Positions 17,964 to 27,356 of a DNA stretch of 64,000 bases are shown piece by piece. This DNA is from Flavobacterium sp. N502536 (GTDB lineage Bacteria > Bacteroidota > Bacteroidia > Flavobacteriales > Flavobacteriaceae). Made by a program: the position numbers and the translations under genes. The notes beneath the pieces were generated by a model. The model did no database searches. It was given only the letters and a program-made list of their open reading frames with translations, and was not told the origin of the DNA. Each line of letters begins with the position of its first letter. The first letter of the stretch is position 1. The stretch covers positions 4,340,001-4,404,000 of the forward strand of contig NZ_CP110011.1 of the NCBI RefSeq assembly GCF_025947345.1, written 5' to 3'.

Positions 17964-20333
17964 ATGAAAGAAGATCAATCTAAAAAAAGCACCGACCGTA
18001 AAGTTACAGAAGAACCAAACGCCGAAAATCCATATCGTCTTTTAGATCTTAAGCTAACAAAAGTAGAAAAGTGGGCCGCTGGCGTACCCGCAGTCATAGC
18101 GGCTTTTAGCGATCTCATTGAAGAAAAAACACTTGTTCGGGGTACAAAAGCTTTATTTAAGATGAATCAGGCTGGTGGTTTTGACTGTCCAAGCTGTGCG
18201 TGGCCCGATCCCGATGACGAGCGATCTCCTCTGGGTGAATATTGTGAAAACGGCGCTAAAGCACTGGCGGAAGAAGCTACAACCAAAAAAGTTACAGCTG
18301 ACTTTTTTAAAGAAAATTCGGTCTACGAACTTGCCAAACTTGACGATTATCAAATTGGCAAAATGGGCCGACTGACGGACCCCATGTATTTACCCAAAAA
18401 TGCTACTCATTACCAGCCTATCAGTTGGGACGCTGCCTTTACAAAAATAGCCGATCATCTCAATGCATTGGAATCTCCCGATGAGGCTGCTTTTTATACC
18501 TCGGGAAGAACAAGCAATGAAGCGTCCTTTCTCTACCAGCTTTTTGCAAAAGAATTTGGTACAAACAATATGCCTGACTGCTCCAATATGTGTCATGAAA
18601 CATCGGGATCGGCTTTACGGCCAACCATTGGCATCGGGAAAGGCACTGTAACGCTGGATGATTTTTATGATACAGATGTCATTGTGATCATTGGTCAGAA
18701 TCCCGGAACCAATGCGCCCCGAATGATGAGCGCTTTGTCAAAAGGTAAAAAAAACGGAGCAAAGATCATTGCGATAAACCCTTTACCCGAAGCAGGTTTA
18801 ATGGGGTTTCACAATCCACAGGAAGTGAATGGAATTATTGGAAGCGGTATTAAACTGGCCGATCTTTTTTTGCCTGTAAAAATAAATGGCGATATGGCTT
18901 TGCTTAAAGCGATCGAAATTATATTAATTGAATTTGAAAAGAAAAACCCCGGAGAAGTCTTTGATTATGATTTTATCAAAGAAAAAACGACAGGATACGA
19001 TGCTTTTTTAAAACAATTTGACGCTTACAACCTTGATGAACTCGCCCTACAATCCGGTGTTTCTAAGGAGCTGTTGTATGAAGCTGCGGAAATTTTAGCC
19101 TTCAAAAAGCGAATTATTGTTTGCTGGGGAATGGGGCTTACCCAACAGCCTAACGGTGTCGAGATGATCAGAGAAATTCTTAATATATTGCTGCTCAAAG
19201 GAAGCATCGGTAAACCCGGAGCGGGCGTTTGTCCGGTACGTGGTCACAGCAACGTTCAGGGAAACCGGACGATGATGATTGACGAAAAACCGACTGACGA
19301 ACAACTCGATCGGTTACAGGCCTATTTCGGCTTCAATCCTCCCCGTAAACACGGCTATGATGTTGTTCGCGCCATTAAAGCTATGCAGGAAGAAAAAGTG
19401 AAATTGCTGTTTTGTATGGGGGGTAATTTTTTATCTGCAACACCTGATACCACTTATACCGCCGGTGCCTTAAGAAAACTAAATTTAACCGTTTGCGTAT
19501 CTACCAAGTTAAACCGAACTCACCTGATTCACGGACAGGAAGCGCTCATACTGCCAACATTGTCGCGAAGTGATAAGGACATTGTCAATGGTGAAATACA
19601 GATTGTAACTACCGAGAATTCAATGGGCGTGGTACAATCATCTAAAGGAATGCTAAAACCTGTCTCCGATAATTTAATTAATGAAACACAGATTGTCTGT
19701 AGAATGGCAATGGCAACATTAGGAAGCAAATCGGTTGTTGACTGGCAAGGCTACCATGATAACTATGATGCCGTAAGAGATGCTATTGAAAAGTGCATAC
19801 CGGGTTTTGAAAATTACAATGTCAGAGCGCGTCACAAAGGAGGTTTCTACCTGCCGAACGCAGCGCGTGACGGACAATTTATCACAAAAGAATTTGGGAA
19901 CCGTGCTCCTTTTACCTTAACTACGGTACCGGATAATGCCCTTGCTCCCGATGAGTACATGATGGCTACAACCCGAACCCATGATCAGTTTAACACCACA
20001 ATCTATGGTCTTAACGATCGCTATCGCGGTATAAAAAACGAACGCCGTGTTGTATTTATGAATCCAAAAGACATTGAAAAAGCAGGATTAAAAGCGGGCG
20101 ACAAGGTTGATTTATTTAATTATGATGATGGTATCGAACGAATTGCGCCTTTGTTCGTTATTGTTTCGTATCAGATACCCGAGAAAAATACTGTTACCTA
20201 TTTTCCCGAAACCAACGTACTGGTTTCGGTGAACAATGTTGTAAAAGACAGCAATATGCCCGCATCAAAGTATGTGAAAATTAAAATTAAAAGACACAAT
20301 CCTAAAATATACGAAAGCATAAAGGAACTGTAA
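17964..20333 (+). CDS. YdeP-type molybdopterin oxidoreductase (FdhF-related)
   Basis: A 789-residue molybdopterin-dependent oxidoreductase. The N-terminus shows FDCPSCAWPDP (C75, C78) and EYCENGAKA (C94), as in E. coli YdeP, instead of the usual four-Cys Fe-S motif of formate dehydrogenases. SNMCHETSG near 210 places a Cys-His pair where formate dehydrogenase has its Mo-ligating Cys/Sec. Typical cofactor-binding segments follow (IIGQNPGTNAPRMM; PVRGHSNVQGNRT). The C-terminal domain with TTRTHDQFNTTIYG matches the molydopterin dinucleotide-binding region. No signal peptide, so cytoplasmic. The substrate of this group is unproven; YdeP is linked to acid resistance in E. coli. Confidence 0.88.
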   Translation: MKEDQSKKSTDRKVTEEPNAENPYRLLDLKLTKVEKWAAGVPAVIAAFSDLIEEKTLVRGTKALFKMNQAGGFDCPSCAWPDPDDERSPLGEYCENGAKALAEEATTKKVTADFFKENSVYELAKLDDYQIGKMGRLTDPMYLPKNATHYQPISWDAAFTKIADHLNALESPDEAAFYTSGRTSNEASFLYQLFAKEFGTNNMPDCSNMCHETSGSALRPTIGIGKGTVTLDDFYDTDVIVIIGQNPGTNAPRMMSALSKGKKNGAKIIAINPLPEAGLMGFHNPQEVNGIIGSGIKLADLFLPVKINGDMALLKAIEIILIEFEKKNPGEVFDYDFIKEKTTGYDAFLKQFDAYNLDELALQSGVSKELLYEAAEILAFKKRIIVCWGMGLTQQPNGVEMIREILNILLLKGSIGKPGAGVCPVRGHSNVQGNRTMMIDEKPTDEQLDRLQAYFGFNPPRKHGYDVVRAIKAMQEEKVKLLFCMGGNFLSATPDTTYTAGALRKLNLTVCVSTKLNRTHLIHGQEALILPTLSRSDKDIVNGEIQIVTTENSMGVVQSSKGMLKPVSDNLINETQIVCRMAMATLGSKSVVDWQGYHDNYDAVRDAIEKCIPGFENYNVRARHKGGFYLPNAARDGQFITKEFGNRAPFTLTTVPDNALAPDEYMMATTRTHDQFNTTIYGLNDRYRGIKNERRVVFMNPKDIEKAGLKAGDKVDLFNYDDGIERIAPLFVIVSYQIPEKNTVTYFPETNVLVSVNNVVKDSNMPASKYVKIKIKRHNPKIYESIKEL

Positions 20334-20344
20334 ACCGCAACCGT

Positions 20345-20689
20345 TTAGGTCTGGCCGTCAGTTTTGTCAAATGCTGACGGCATCAGTTCGATATGGTATT
20401 TATCGGCCACTTTTATCAGTATTGGTAATAAGATCGAAGCGCCCGGAAGCAGTAAAAAAGGAATACCGATGCCAATTATTTTTAACGAATCGGAAAGCTG
20501 GATTTTAAGCGTGTTCTCTTCGTCTTCGCTTATGCTGCCTTCTTTTATGTACTTCTGAATAATTAAAGCTGCCTCCTTTTCTCCTTCTCCTTCTTTTTTC
20601 AGGTCGAACAAAAAGTGATGTACATTCTCTTCAATAGTTTTTTCAATTTCCATAAAATTTGGATTGTCAATTGGTATTCGGTTTAGCAT
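20345..20689 (-). CDS. Small uncharacterised protein with LETM1-like C-terminal motif
   Basis: A 114-residue protein with an acidic, helical N-terminal part (EEN, KKEGEGEKEAA) and a hydrophobic stretch FLLLPGASILLPIL followed by HIELMPSAF. The PGA-x3-LP spacing and terminal LMPSAF recall the core of LETM1-type proteins, but it is much shorter than these. It could be a small membrane-associated protein. It ends 11 bp from the oxidoreductase stop on the opposite strand and starts 17 bp after the Dyp peroxidase gene, so it is probably cotranscribed with that gene. Confidence 0.6.
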   Translation of the reverse strand: MLNRIPIDNPNFMEIEKTIEENVHHFLFDLKKEGEGEKEAALIIQKYIKEGSISEDEENTLKIQLSDSLKIIGIGIPFLLLPGASILLPILIKVADKYHIELMPSAFDKTDGQT

Positions 20690-20706
20690 TTATAGTCAAA
20701 ATAATC

Positions 20707-21642
20707 TTATTCATCAGCGTATTGATCTAAGACATCAAAACTTGGTGCAAAAAATAATGTTCCGGTTGCTGCAGTGCTAAAATCCAGTATGCGGTCATAG
20801 TTTCCGGGTGGATTACCAATGAACATATTCTCTAACATTTTTCTTGTGGTGCTGAATGTACTGGCATACGAAATAAAATAGGTACCCACTTCTCCCTTAG
20901 AAGGATTTCCGAAAGGCATATTGTCTCGTACAATTTTAAGTTCCTCACCATTTTCATCTGTAATTGCGGTTAGCGCGCTGTGTGAGTTTGCAGGTTTCAC
21001 TTCGTCATCCAATTCAATATCATTCATTTTAGTTCTTCCAATTACTTTCTCCTGCTCCTCGGTAGTTAGATTTTCCCAATTTTTCATGTTATGGAAGTAT
21101 TTCTGTACAAACAAATAGCTTCCACCCTTATAGTCAGCATCTTCCTCACCTACTATTGCAAAAAAATCTCTCTCATCACCTATCGGGTTTTCGGTGCCGT
21201 CCACAAAACCAATAATAGACCGACCGTCCCAATATCTGAATCCGTGGATCTCTTCCAAACATTCCGCGACTGGCTCGAGAACCTTTGAAATTGCCATAGC
21301 CATATCAAAACAAATGGCTGCGTTTTGTGCTCTTAAATGAAAATGAAGATCACCTGCGGTAGCTTTTGCGGTGTGTTTTGCTCCTGTTATTGGTTCAAAA
21401 TTCACCAGTTCTTTCGGTAAAGGTTTCGGTAATCCCAGTGTAATCCAGGCGTCATGTCCAACCCCCATTACGCAGCTGCTTCGTCCGTCGGGAATTCTTA
21501 TGGTAAAGGAATTGTTTAAATTACTGATCAACGAACACACTTTCTTAAATGCCGATTTTATATCGGTCTGATTTTTAAATTTCCAAACCATAAAAATGGT
21601 GTTGTTGTTTGGATAATCGGTAACATTTTGTGATTGACTCAT
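20707..21642 (-). CDS. Dyp-type heme peroxidase (YfeX-like)
   Basis: A 311-residue Dyp-type peroxidase. It has the family motif GFVDGTENP (145-153), whose Asp148 is the distal catalytic residue, and the SH segment at 220-221 that carries the probable proximal heme ligand. No signal peptide, so cytoplasmic as in YfeX. Such enzymes reduce peroxide with dyes or porphyrinogens, and an iron-from-heme role has been proposed for YfeX. It is divergent from a TonB-dependent siderophore-type receptor, which fits an iron or oxidative-stress setting. Confidence 0.88.
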   Translation of the reverse strand: MSQSQNVTDYPNNNTIFMVWKFKNQTDIKSAFKKVCSLISNLNNSFTIRIPDGRSSCVMGVGHDAWITLGLPKPLPKELVNFEPITGAKHTAKATAGDLHFHLRAQNAAICFDMAMAISKVLEPVAECLEEIHGFRYWDGRSIIGFVDGTENPIGDERDFFAIVGEEDADYKGGSYLFVQKYFHNMKNWENLTTEEQEKVIGRTKMNDIELDDEVKPANSHSALTAITDENGEELKIVRDNMPFGNPSKGEVGTYFISYASTFSTTRKMLENMFIGNPPGNYDRILDFSTAATGTLFFAPSFDVLDQYADE

Positions 21643-21982
21643 ACTGGTAGCTATACGTTATATGCGATTCTGATTTTATTATTAGGCAATGGTATACAGG
21701 ACCAAATCCTAACTGTACTCTAAAATTAGTAATAAAATATAAGGTGTTCAAACAAAAAGCAAACTGTCTTTTTTTGAAATCGTAAAAAAAATAGTATACA
21801 AACAGTCCTGAAAAGCATATAAAATAAAGATCTCCTTTCTTACGAATCGGAATTGCTTCTATATAGCCTTTACTCTATATAAATAGCATTCAAAAAGATT
21901 GTGTTCTATTCGATGCCTTACAAAAATTAAATCTTCTGCCTAAATTATTCTGTTAAATCTCTCTCTTTTTTACGCTATTTAT

Positions 21983-22011
21983 ATTTAGTCTAAATAATAA
22001 CAGTATATTTG
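21983..22011 (+). promoter_or_regulatory. Promoter with overlapping candidate metal-responsive operator
   Basis: TATATTTG (22004-22011) is a good Bacteroidota -7 element, giving a leader of about 30 nt before ATG 22048. Just upstream ATTTAG-T-CTAAAT (21983-21995) is a perfect palindrome spanning the spacer and -33 position, where a repressor would block the polymerase. Its right half, GTCTAAAT, recurs before two other TonB receptor genes. The remaining 21643-21982 is AT-rich with nothing else recognised. Confidence 0.6.
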
Positions 22012-22047
22012 TGACCTAATTTTTAAATCATAATATAAATAACCGCC

Positions 22048-24492
22048 ATGAAATTCAATTATTTACTTTTGCTGCTGGCCTTTTCTAGCCTTGGTCAGGC
22101 GCAAAATGCCAGAATTACGGGAAAGATCGTTTCCCAAAACAATGAAGCTGTATCGTATGCTTCTGTGTTTCTTAAAAGCCTCAAAAAAAACACTACTTCT
22201 GATGACAAAGGAAACTTTGAATTCAACAATCTGACACCAGGAACGTATACCCTTCATTTTTCGGCAATGGGTTTTTCTGCACAGGAAAAAAGAGTTGAGC
22301 TCCAACTCAATGAAAACCTTGAACTTTCGATCGTTTTACAGGAAAACATCAATACTTTACAGACGGTCGAGATCACAGGCCGAAAGGAGAAATCGTATAA
22401 AAACACCAAATCGTTTATTGGAGCCAAAACAGAAATAGCTTTAAAAGATCTTCCACAAGCTGTTTCTTATGCTACCAAAGAGTTAATCGCCGATCAGGGT
22501 TCGATTCGCGTAGGCGAAGTGGTAAAAAACTTCAGCGGGGTGAGTCAGTTTACCTTTTATGACGATATTTCGATTCGTGGTTTTAGAATTAACGGAGGAA
22601 GCAATACACAATTATTAAACGGAATGCGAACTTCTACCGGATTCTGGAAGCAGCCACTTGCCAATTACCTCGAACGTGTTGAAGTTTTAAAAGGACCTTC
22701 CTCTGCTTTGTTTGGGAACGCTTCGCCGGGAGGAGTTTTGAACCGCGTGACTAAAAAACCGCTGGATCAGGCCGCAAACAGTGTCAGTTTCTCCACAGGA
22801 AGTTTTAATACGCTAAGAGCCTTAGCCGATTTTACAGGGCCTCTGACAGAAGACAAGTCGCTTTTATACCGTTTGAATGTAGGGTATGAAAATGCGAATT
22901 CTTTCAGAGATCTGCAATTCGACAAAAATATTGTCATTGCTCCTTCTCTTTCCTTTCTTCCAAATGATAAAACAAGCGTGAACTTTGACCTGATTTATAC
23001 GGGTTCGAAAAGTATACTGGATCGTGGACAATCTACTTACGAGAATAATTTATATTCGACAAAAACCTCGAATTCGTTAAATTCTACAAACGATTATTTA
23101 AACGAAGAAACTTATATTGTTACTACTTCATTAAACCATCAGTTTACCGATCGTTTGTCGTTTTCTGCTTCTTACATCCGTACGGGTTATACCGAGGATC
23201 TTTTGGAGCATCGTGGTGCCAACAAATATGCTTCAGCTGGTGATGGAACGACCATTCCGACCGCAATCGAAATGCAGGTTTTCCAACGCAAGCGCAAGCG
23301 TTATATTGATAATCTTTCTGCCTTTTTTAAATATCAGGCAAAAACCGGTGCTTTAGATCACAATTTGATTGCCGGCTATGATTATGCACAGGAACAGGTA
23401 CCGGCAGGAGGTTCTCAACTTCAGGCAACAGGGTACCGAAACGCAGCCAATACGGGTTCAATTGCAACCTACGACCCTAAAAAGAAGAATCTTTATTTGT
23501 TAGATTCTAAAGGGAATCCGGTTCCCAATGTGGCGCATTTTGATTTGACCAATCCGTCGACATCACAACAGTTAAAAGACATGAGCAAATATTTCTATGC
23601 CGCTCGTCCGTTTGACCCGACTTATTATTCCTTATATGGAATTTATGTTCAGGATCACATTAAATTTGGCGCTTTTCAGGCTTTAATCGGGGTTCGTTAC
23701 GACGAATATACCGATAAAGAAAACTACAAAAAAACAACCGAAAAGAAGGTAAAACAGCATTCGTTCCTGCCTCGTTTTGGACTTACGTATACTCTTAATC
23801 CCAATATTAATTTATACGGAACTTACGTAAAGGGATACAATCCACAAACGGCTTCTTCTTTATCCAATCCGAATGCAGGTGGGCCATTTGATCCGTTAGA
23901 AAGCAATATGATTGAATTTGGAGGAAAATCTTCCTGGTTTAAAGAGAAACTTTTTGTGACGGTGGCTTTGTTTAAAATTCAGCAAAAAAACACTTTATAT
24001 CCTGCCAACGATCCTGTAAATCCAGATTTGATGCGATCCATTGGAGAGGAAGAGTCAAAAGGTATCGAAATTGATGTGAACGGAAGTATTACCAAAAACT
24101 GGAGTATTTCTGCGGCTTATTCGTATAATGAAGCTGCAATTACCGAAAGCCCTGTAGGTACAGAAATTGGAAGACAAAAACCAAATACGCCAAAACAGCA
24201 AGGGAATGTTTGGACACGTTACAACTTTACTGATGGTGCTTTAAAAGATTTTGGTCTGGCTTTCGGAACTAATTTTGTGACCACCCGCAACTTAAGTCAA
24301 ACGGTTACACAAACTATTCCGGGCTATACCTTGTTTAATGCGGCATTATATTACAGCATCAATAAATTTAAAATTCAGGTGAATGCCAACAACATCACCA
24401 ATAAAACCTACTGGGTTGGAGGTTACGACTATATTCGTTTGTTCCCTGGTGCGCCTTCGAACTGGCTGTTAACACTAGGATATTCCTTTTAA
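22048..24492 (+). CDS. TonB-dependent siderophore receptor
   Basis: Outer-membrane receptor of 814 residues. A signal peptide (1-19) is followed by a carboxypeptidase-regulatory-like domain (about 22-105), a plug (about 115-240, with ISIRGFRINGGSN and LKGPSSALFGNASPGG) and a 22-strand barrel ending in LLTLGYSF. The plug motifs place it among FhuA/FoxA-type siderophore receptors. The ligand is probably a ferric siderophore, which TonB-ExbBD would drive inward. It is a single gene with its own operator-bearing promoter and tandem terminators. Confidence 0.9.
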   Translation: MKFNYLLLLLAFSSLGQAQNARITGKIVSQNNEAVSYASVFLKSLKKNTTSDDKGNFEFNNLTPGTYTLHFSAMGFSAQEKRVELQLNENLELSIVLQENINTLQTVEITGRKEKSYKNTKSFIGAKTEIALKDLPQAVSYATKELIADQGSIRVGEVVKNFSGVSQFTFYDDISIRGFRINGGSNTQLLNGMRTSTGFWKQPLANYLERVEVLKGPSSALFGNASPGGVLNRVTKKPLDQAANSVSFSTGSFNTLRALADFTGPLTEDKSLLYRLNVGYENANSFRDLQFDKNIVIAPSLSFLPNDKTSVNFDLIYTGSKSILDRGQSTYENNLYSTKTSNSLNSTNDYLNEETYIVTTSLNHQFTDRLSFSASYIRTGYTEDLLEHRGANKYASAGDGTTIPTAIEMQVFQRKRKRYIDNLSAFFKYQAKTGALDHNLIAGYDYAQEQVPAGGSQLQATGYRNAANTGSIATYDPKKKNLYLLDSKGNPVPNVAHFDLTNPSTSQQLKDMSKYFYAARPFDPTYYSLYGIYVQDHIKFGAFQALIGVRYDEYTDKENYKKTTEKKVKQHSFLPRFGLTYTLNPNINLYGTYVKGYNPQTASSLSNPNAGGPFDPLESNMIEFGGKSSWFKEKLFVTVALFKIQQKNTLYPANDPVNPDLMRSIGEEESKGIEIDVNGSITKNWSISAAYSYNEAAITESPVGTEIGRQKPNTPKQQGNVWTRYNFTDGALKDFGLAFGTNFVTTRNLSQTVTQTIPGYTLFNAALYYSINKFKIQVNANNITNKTYWVGGYDYIRLFPGAPSNWLLTLGYSF

Positions 24493-24566
24493 TAAGTGCT
24501 TTCAGAAGACACTTTGGATTATTTATCCTATGCATAAAACATTTAAAGAAATATATGCCTGTTGCT

Positions 24567-24604
24567 CCTCTGGCTTGGACTTTTGTCCGGGCTGGAGGTT
24601 TTTA
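24567..24604 (+). terminator. Strand-specific intrinsic terminator of the siderophore receptor
   Basis: A 14-bp stem (24567-24580 with 24585-24598), loop TTTT, then TTTTTA. Four of the pairs are G-U wobbles that hold only in the plus-strand transcript, so it should act in one direction. Confidence 0.8.
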
Positions 24605-24621
24605 TTCACTCCCTAAAAAGT

Positions 24622-24653
24622 AAATCCCATCTCTTGCGAAATGGGATTTTTTT
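24622..24653. terminator. Second terminator, possibly bidirectional
   Basis: AAATCCCAT (24622-24630) pairs with ATGGGATTT (24641-24649), followed by T-runs on the plus strand. On the minus strand the stem is followed by a weaker T-rich stretch, so it may also serve the cytochrome c peroxidase gene that ends at 24663. Confidence 0.75.
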
Positions 24654-24662
24654 ATGCGTTAT

Positions 24663-25805
24663 CTACCTTGGTATCTGTGGTCTTTCCATTTTATACTGTC
24701 TTCCTGACAATGTTTTTATAAAAGAAACTAAAGCCACAATTTCCTCATCATTAAGATGTAACGGCTGCATTAAAACATCCGTTTTAGGAAATAACGGGTC
24801 GGCTGTTTTTTCCGATTCGTCGGGGTCGATCATGTGCATACCGCTGTTGTACATGTTTACAATTCCGGTGATATTGTCAAACAAACCATTGTGCATCCAC
24901 GGGCCGGTAAACGTTACATCGCGCAGAGAAGGGGTCCTGAATTTCCCAACATCTTCTGCTTTTTTAGTAACATTATAAAGTCCTAAGTCTTCGTATTCTC
25001 TTTTGTAATAAGTGAGTCCAATATTGTGAAAGGATTCATCGGTCAGGTATTTCCCGGAATGGCAATTCATGCATCTTGCTTTGGTACGAAAAAGATGCAG
25101 CCCATATATTTCCTGATCGGATAACTGCGTATAATCGCCATCGATAAAAGCATCAAATCGGCTTCTTTTACTGAGAATTGTTTTTTGAAACACCGCCAGA
25201 GACTGAAGGATTTTTTCATAGGTAACCTCCGAACTCCCAAAGGCATTTTGAAACCAAACAGGATAAGCTTTGATTTTCTTTAGCTTTTTGGCCAAACTTT
25301 TAGCTTCCATATTCATTTCGTGATGTGCCGTAATGGGCCCTTGCGCCTGCTCTTCTAAAGTTGCTGCACGACCGTCCCAAAAAAAGGATTTCCGGGCTCC
25401 AATGTTATATAACGATGGCGTGTTTCTTTTTCCCTGCAAATGGTCATGGCCTAAAGATTTTTCTCTTGCGTCTCCCCACGCAAGCTCCGGATCATGACAA
25501 CTGCTGCAGGAAACCTGATTGGACCCGGAAAGTTTGGGATCAAAAAATAGCATTTGACCTAAAATTACTTTAGGATCTTCCAATCTGTCGTAGTAACTGC
25601 TATCTATCGCCAGGGATTCAAATTCCTGCCAAAGAACATCTTTGTCAACGGTAGGTTTTGGCCATTGATGAGTGGGTTTGCTATAAATTTCACGCCAGTT
25701 GGAGTTTGCTATTTTTTCACTAAATGCAGCACTAAAACTTAGCAATGCATAAATAATACCTGTAAAAAAGGCAAAAAAAGAGGTTTTTACTATCAGAGAC
25801 TTCAT
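24663..25805 (-). CDS. Di-heme cytochrome c peroxidase (MauG/CcpA family)
   Basis: A 380-residue exported protein with an N-terminal hydrophobic signal (about 5-28) and two c-type heme sites, C100-x2-C103-H104 and C245-x2-C248-H249. PSLYNIGARKSFFWDGRA and FRTPSLRDVTFTGPWMHNG are typical of the bacterial di-heme peroxidase/MauG family. It would act in the periplasm on peroxide or oxidise a partner. As last gene of a tight operon with a TonB receptor, it may process the imported ligand or protect against Fenton chemistry; that link is inferred from context. Confidence 0.9.
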   Translation of the reverse strand: MKSLIVKTSFFAFFTGIIYALLSFSAAFSEKIANSNWREIYSKPTHQWPKPTVDKDVLWQEFESLAIDSSYYDRLEDPKVILGQMLFFDPKLSGSNQVSCSSCHDPELAWGDAREKSLGHDHLQGKRNTPSLYNIGARKSFFWDGRAATLEEQAQGPITAHHEMNMEAKSLAKKLKKIKAYPVWFQNAFGSSEVTYEKILQSLAVFQKTILSKRSRFDAFIDGDYTQLSDQEIYGLHLFRTKARCMNCHSGKYLTDESFHNIGLTYYKREYEDLGLYNVTKKAEDVGKFRTPSLRDVTFTGPWMHNGLFDNITGIVNMYNSGMHMIDPDESEKTADPLFPKTDVLMQPLHLNDEEIVALVSFIKTLSGRQYKMERPQIPR

Positions 25806-25835
25806 TGTGAGTAGATAAAGATTTTATAATCTGTG

Positions 25836-27356
25836 TTAAAATGTCAACCCCAATGACATTTGATAAAAAGTATTGTTTAAGTTTTTGGAATAGTTGTAAT
25901 AATCAAAGCTCGTTTTTACAAAAAAGTTAAGATCGGGTTTGTATTTATAGTCCCACCTTGCCGCGAGATTTACCTTGGAATACCCCGCTGATAAGTAGGC
26001 AAAATTAGAATCGAGCAGGTCGAAAATTTGATTTGTTTTTCGGTCACTCAGTGCCATCTCCGAACTTAAAATCCAGTTATGCTCCAACGAAGCCGAAAGA
26101 TTGATTAAGGATTGAGACAGGATTTTTGAAACGGCAAAATCCAGTCGGCCAATACCCTGCTGTATGTCTACAGTTCGCAGAGGATCACTATACTTTTCTG
26201 CTGTATTTTTTAGATTAAAACTTGGTGCAACCGACCAGGTTAATGCAGGTTTTGGAATAACATACAATCCCGAAAACACAACGGATGTTACCTGATTGCT
26301 GTATTTCGTATGTTCGGCTATTTTAATGTAAGAGGTTGTACTTTGATTGTCGAATATGTTTTCGGTTCCCGCTCTGTTGGTATAAAAAAGTCCAATTTTT
26401 GTGCCCCAAAACTTTTCTTCTGATTTTTTAGAATAAGAAACGGCTGCTTCATAACTATTTTCTAAAATAGCAGACGCAACAAGATTTTGAAACTCGGTCA
26501 TTATTTTTTCATACTCAAACCGATTGTATCCTGCCGTTAATCCAAAACCACTTCGATCTTTTGGGAAAAACTGCAAGCTTCCGCCGTATCCTCTTCCGTC
26601 GTAATAAGAGCTGAGTTTATTTCCGGTAAGCAGCTTATTGTACACACCAAGTCCTACCATATGATAAACCGCCGGAGCACCCAATTCGCTAAAGAATTTC
26701 AAATTATCAGATTGAGTATATTTTTGCAGATTTAGCGCTGATCCTAAAACATAATGATCACCAACGTTTACCGAAATACCAGCCAAAACCTTAAGATCTG
26801 AAACGGTATTTTTTGGTCTCGGATCAATATCTCTATACTCCATTAAAGCCCTGTAATTGGCTGAAATACCGAGGTTCATTTTACTAAAAGCTTTAGTATA
26901 ACCACCGCTAAAAGAATACTCCTCATACGAAAGATCACCTCCAATAGAATCGGCCGTTACATACGGATAAATGATTTGATAATCTGAGCTTTCGTTCCAA
27001 TGCACCTTTTTGCGCTTGCCATTCTTGTAATACGCGTTTCCAAAAACTGTATTTTCAGAATTCATCTTATAGTACGATTTGGCGTTGATTAGAAACTGGC
27101 TAATTCCATTCCCCAATTGCTTTATATTGGTTTGCTGTGAAGCCGAACTATAATTGGCACTCAGTTCTGATAATGAATAACGACGGGCATAACGCTGATT
27201 GGCAGGATTACTATAGAAAGCGCCGACAAAATTTTGCTCAGGAGATAAGTCTTCCTGGACGCGAACCAGCACCGAAGTACTGTCCTGCGCATACAGCATA
27301 CCCGAACTCAAAATAAGAAATAGAAACAGGGAACGAAAGCTCATGATTACATTCAT
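25836..27356 (-). CDS. Outer-membrane barrel protein, DUF6850-like
   Basis: A 506-residue protein with a signal peptide (about 1-23, ending LYAQ), then many amphipathic strands with aromatic girdles, and a final strand YQMSLGLTF as expected for an outer-membrane barrel. I associate this type with DUF6850 proteins that accompany DUF4876 lipoproteins. Its ATG at 27356 shares one base with the preceding stop (TAATG), so translation is probably coupled; an alternative ATG lies four codons in. There is no plug domain, so it is not itself a TonB receptor. Confidence 0.7.
   Translation of the reverse strand: MNVIMSFRSLFLFLILSSGMLYAQDSTSVLVRVQEDLSPEQNFVGAFYSNPANQRYARRYSLSELSANYSSASQQTNIKQLGNGISQFLINAKSYYKMNSENTVFGNAYYKNGKRKKVHWNESSDYQIIYPYVTADSIGGDLSYEEYSFSGGYTKAFSKMNLGISANYRALMEYRDIDPRPKNTVSDLKVLAGISVNVGDHYVLGSALNLQKYTQSDNLKFFSELGAPAVYHMVGLGVYNKLLTGNKLSSYYDGRGYGGSLQFFPKDRSGFGLTAGYNRFEYEKIMTEFQNLVASAILENSYEAAVSYSKKSEEKFWGTKIGLFYTNRAGTENIFDNQSTTSYIKIAEHTKYSNQVTSVVFSGLYVIPKPALTWSVAPSFNLKNTAEKYSDPLRTVDIQQGIGRLDFAVSKILSQSLINLSASLEHNWILSSEMALSDRKTNQIFDLLDSNFAYLSAGYSKVNLAARWDYKYKPDLNFFVKTSFDYYNYSKNLNNTFYQMSLGLTF

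Noticed and set aside
20354..20381. Terminator for the YdeP-type gene (GCCGTCAG/CTGACGGC hairpin)
   Set aside because: It lies inside the 3' end of the 114-residue gene on the other strand and has no T-run after it.
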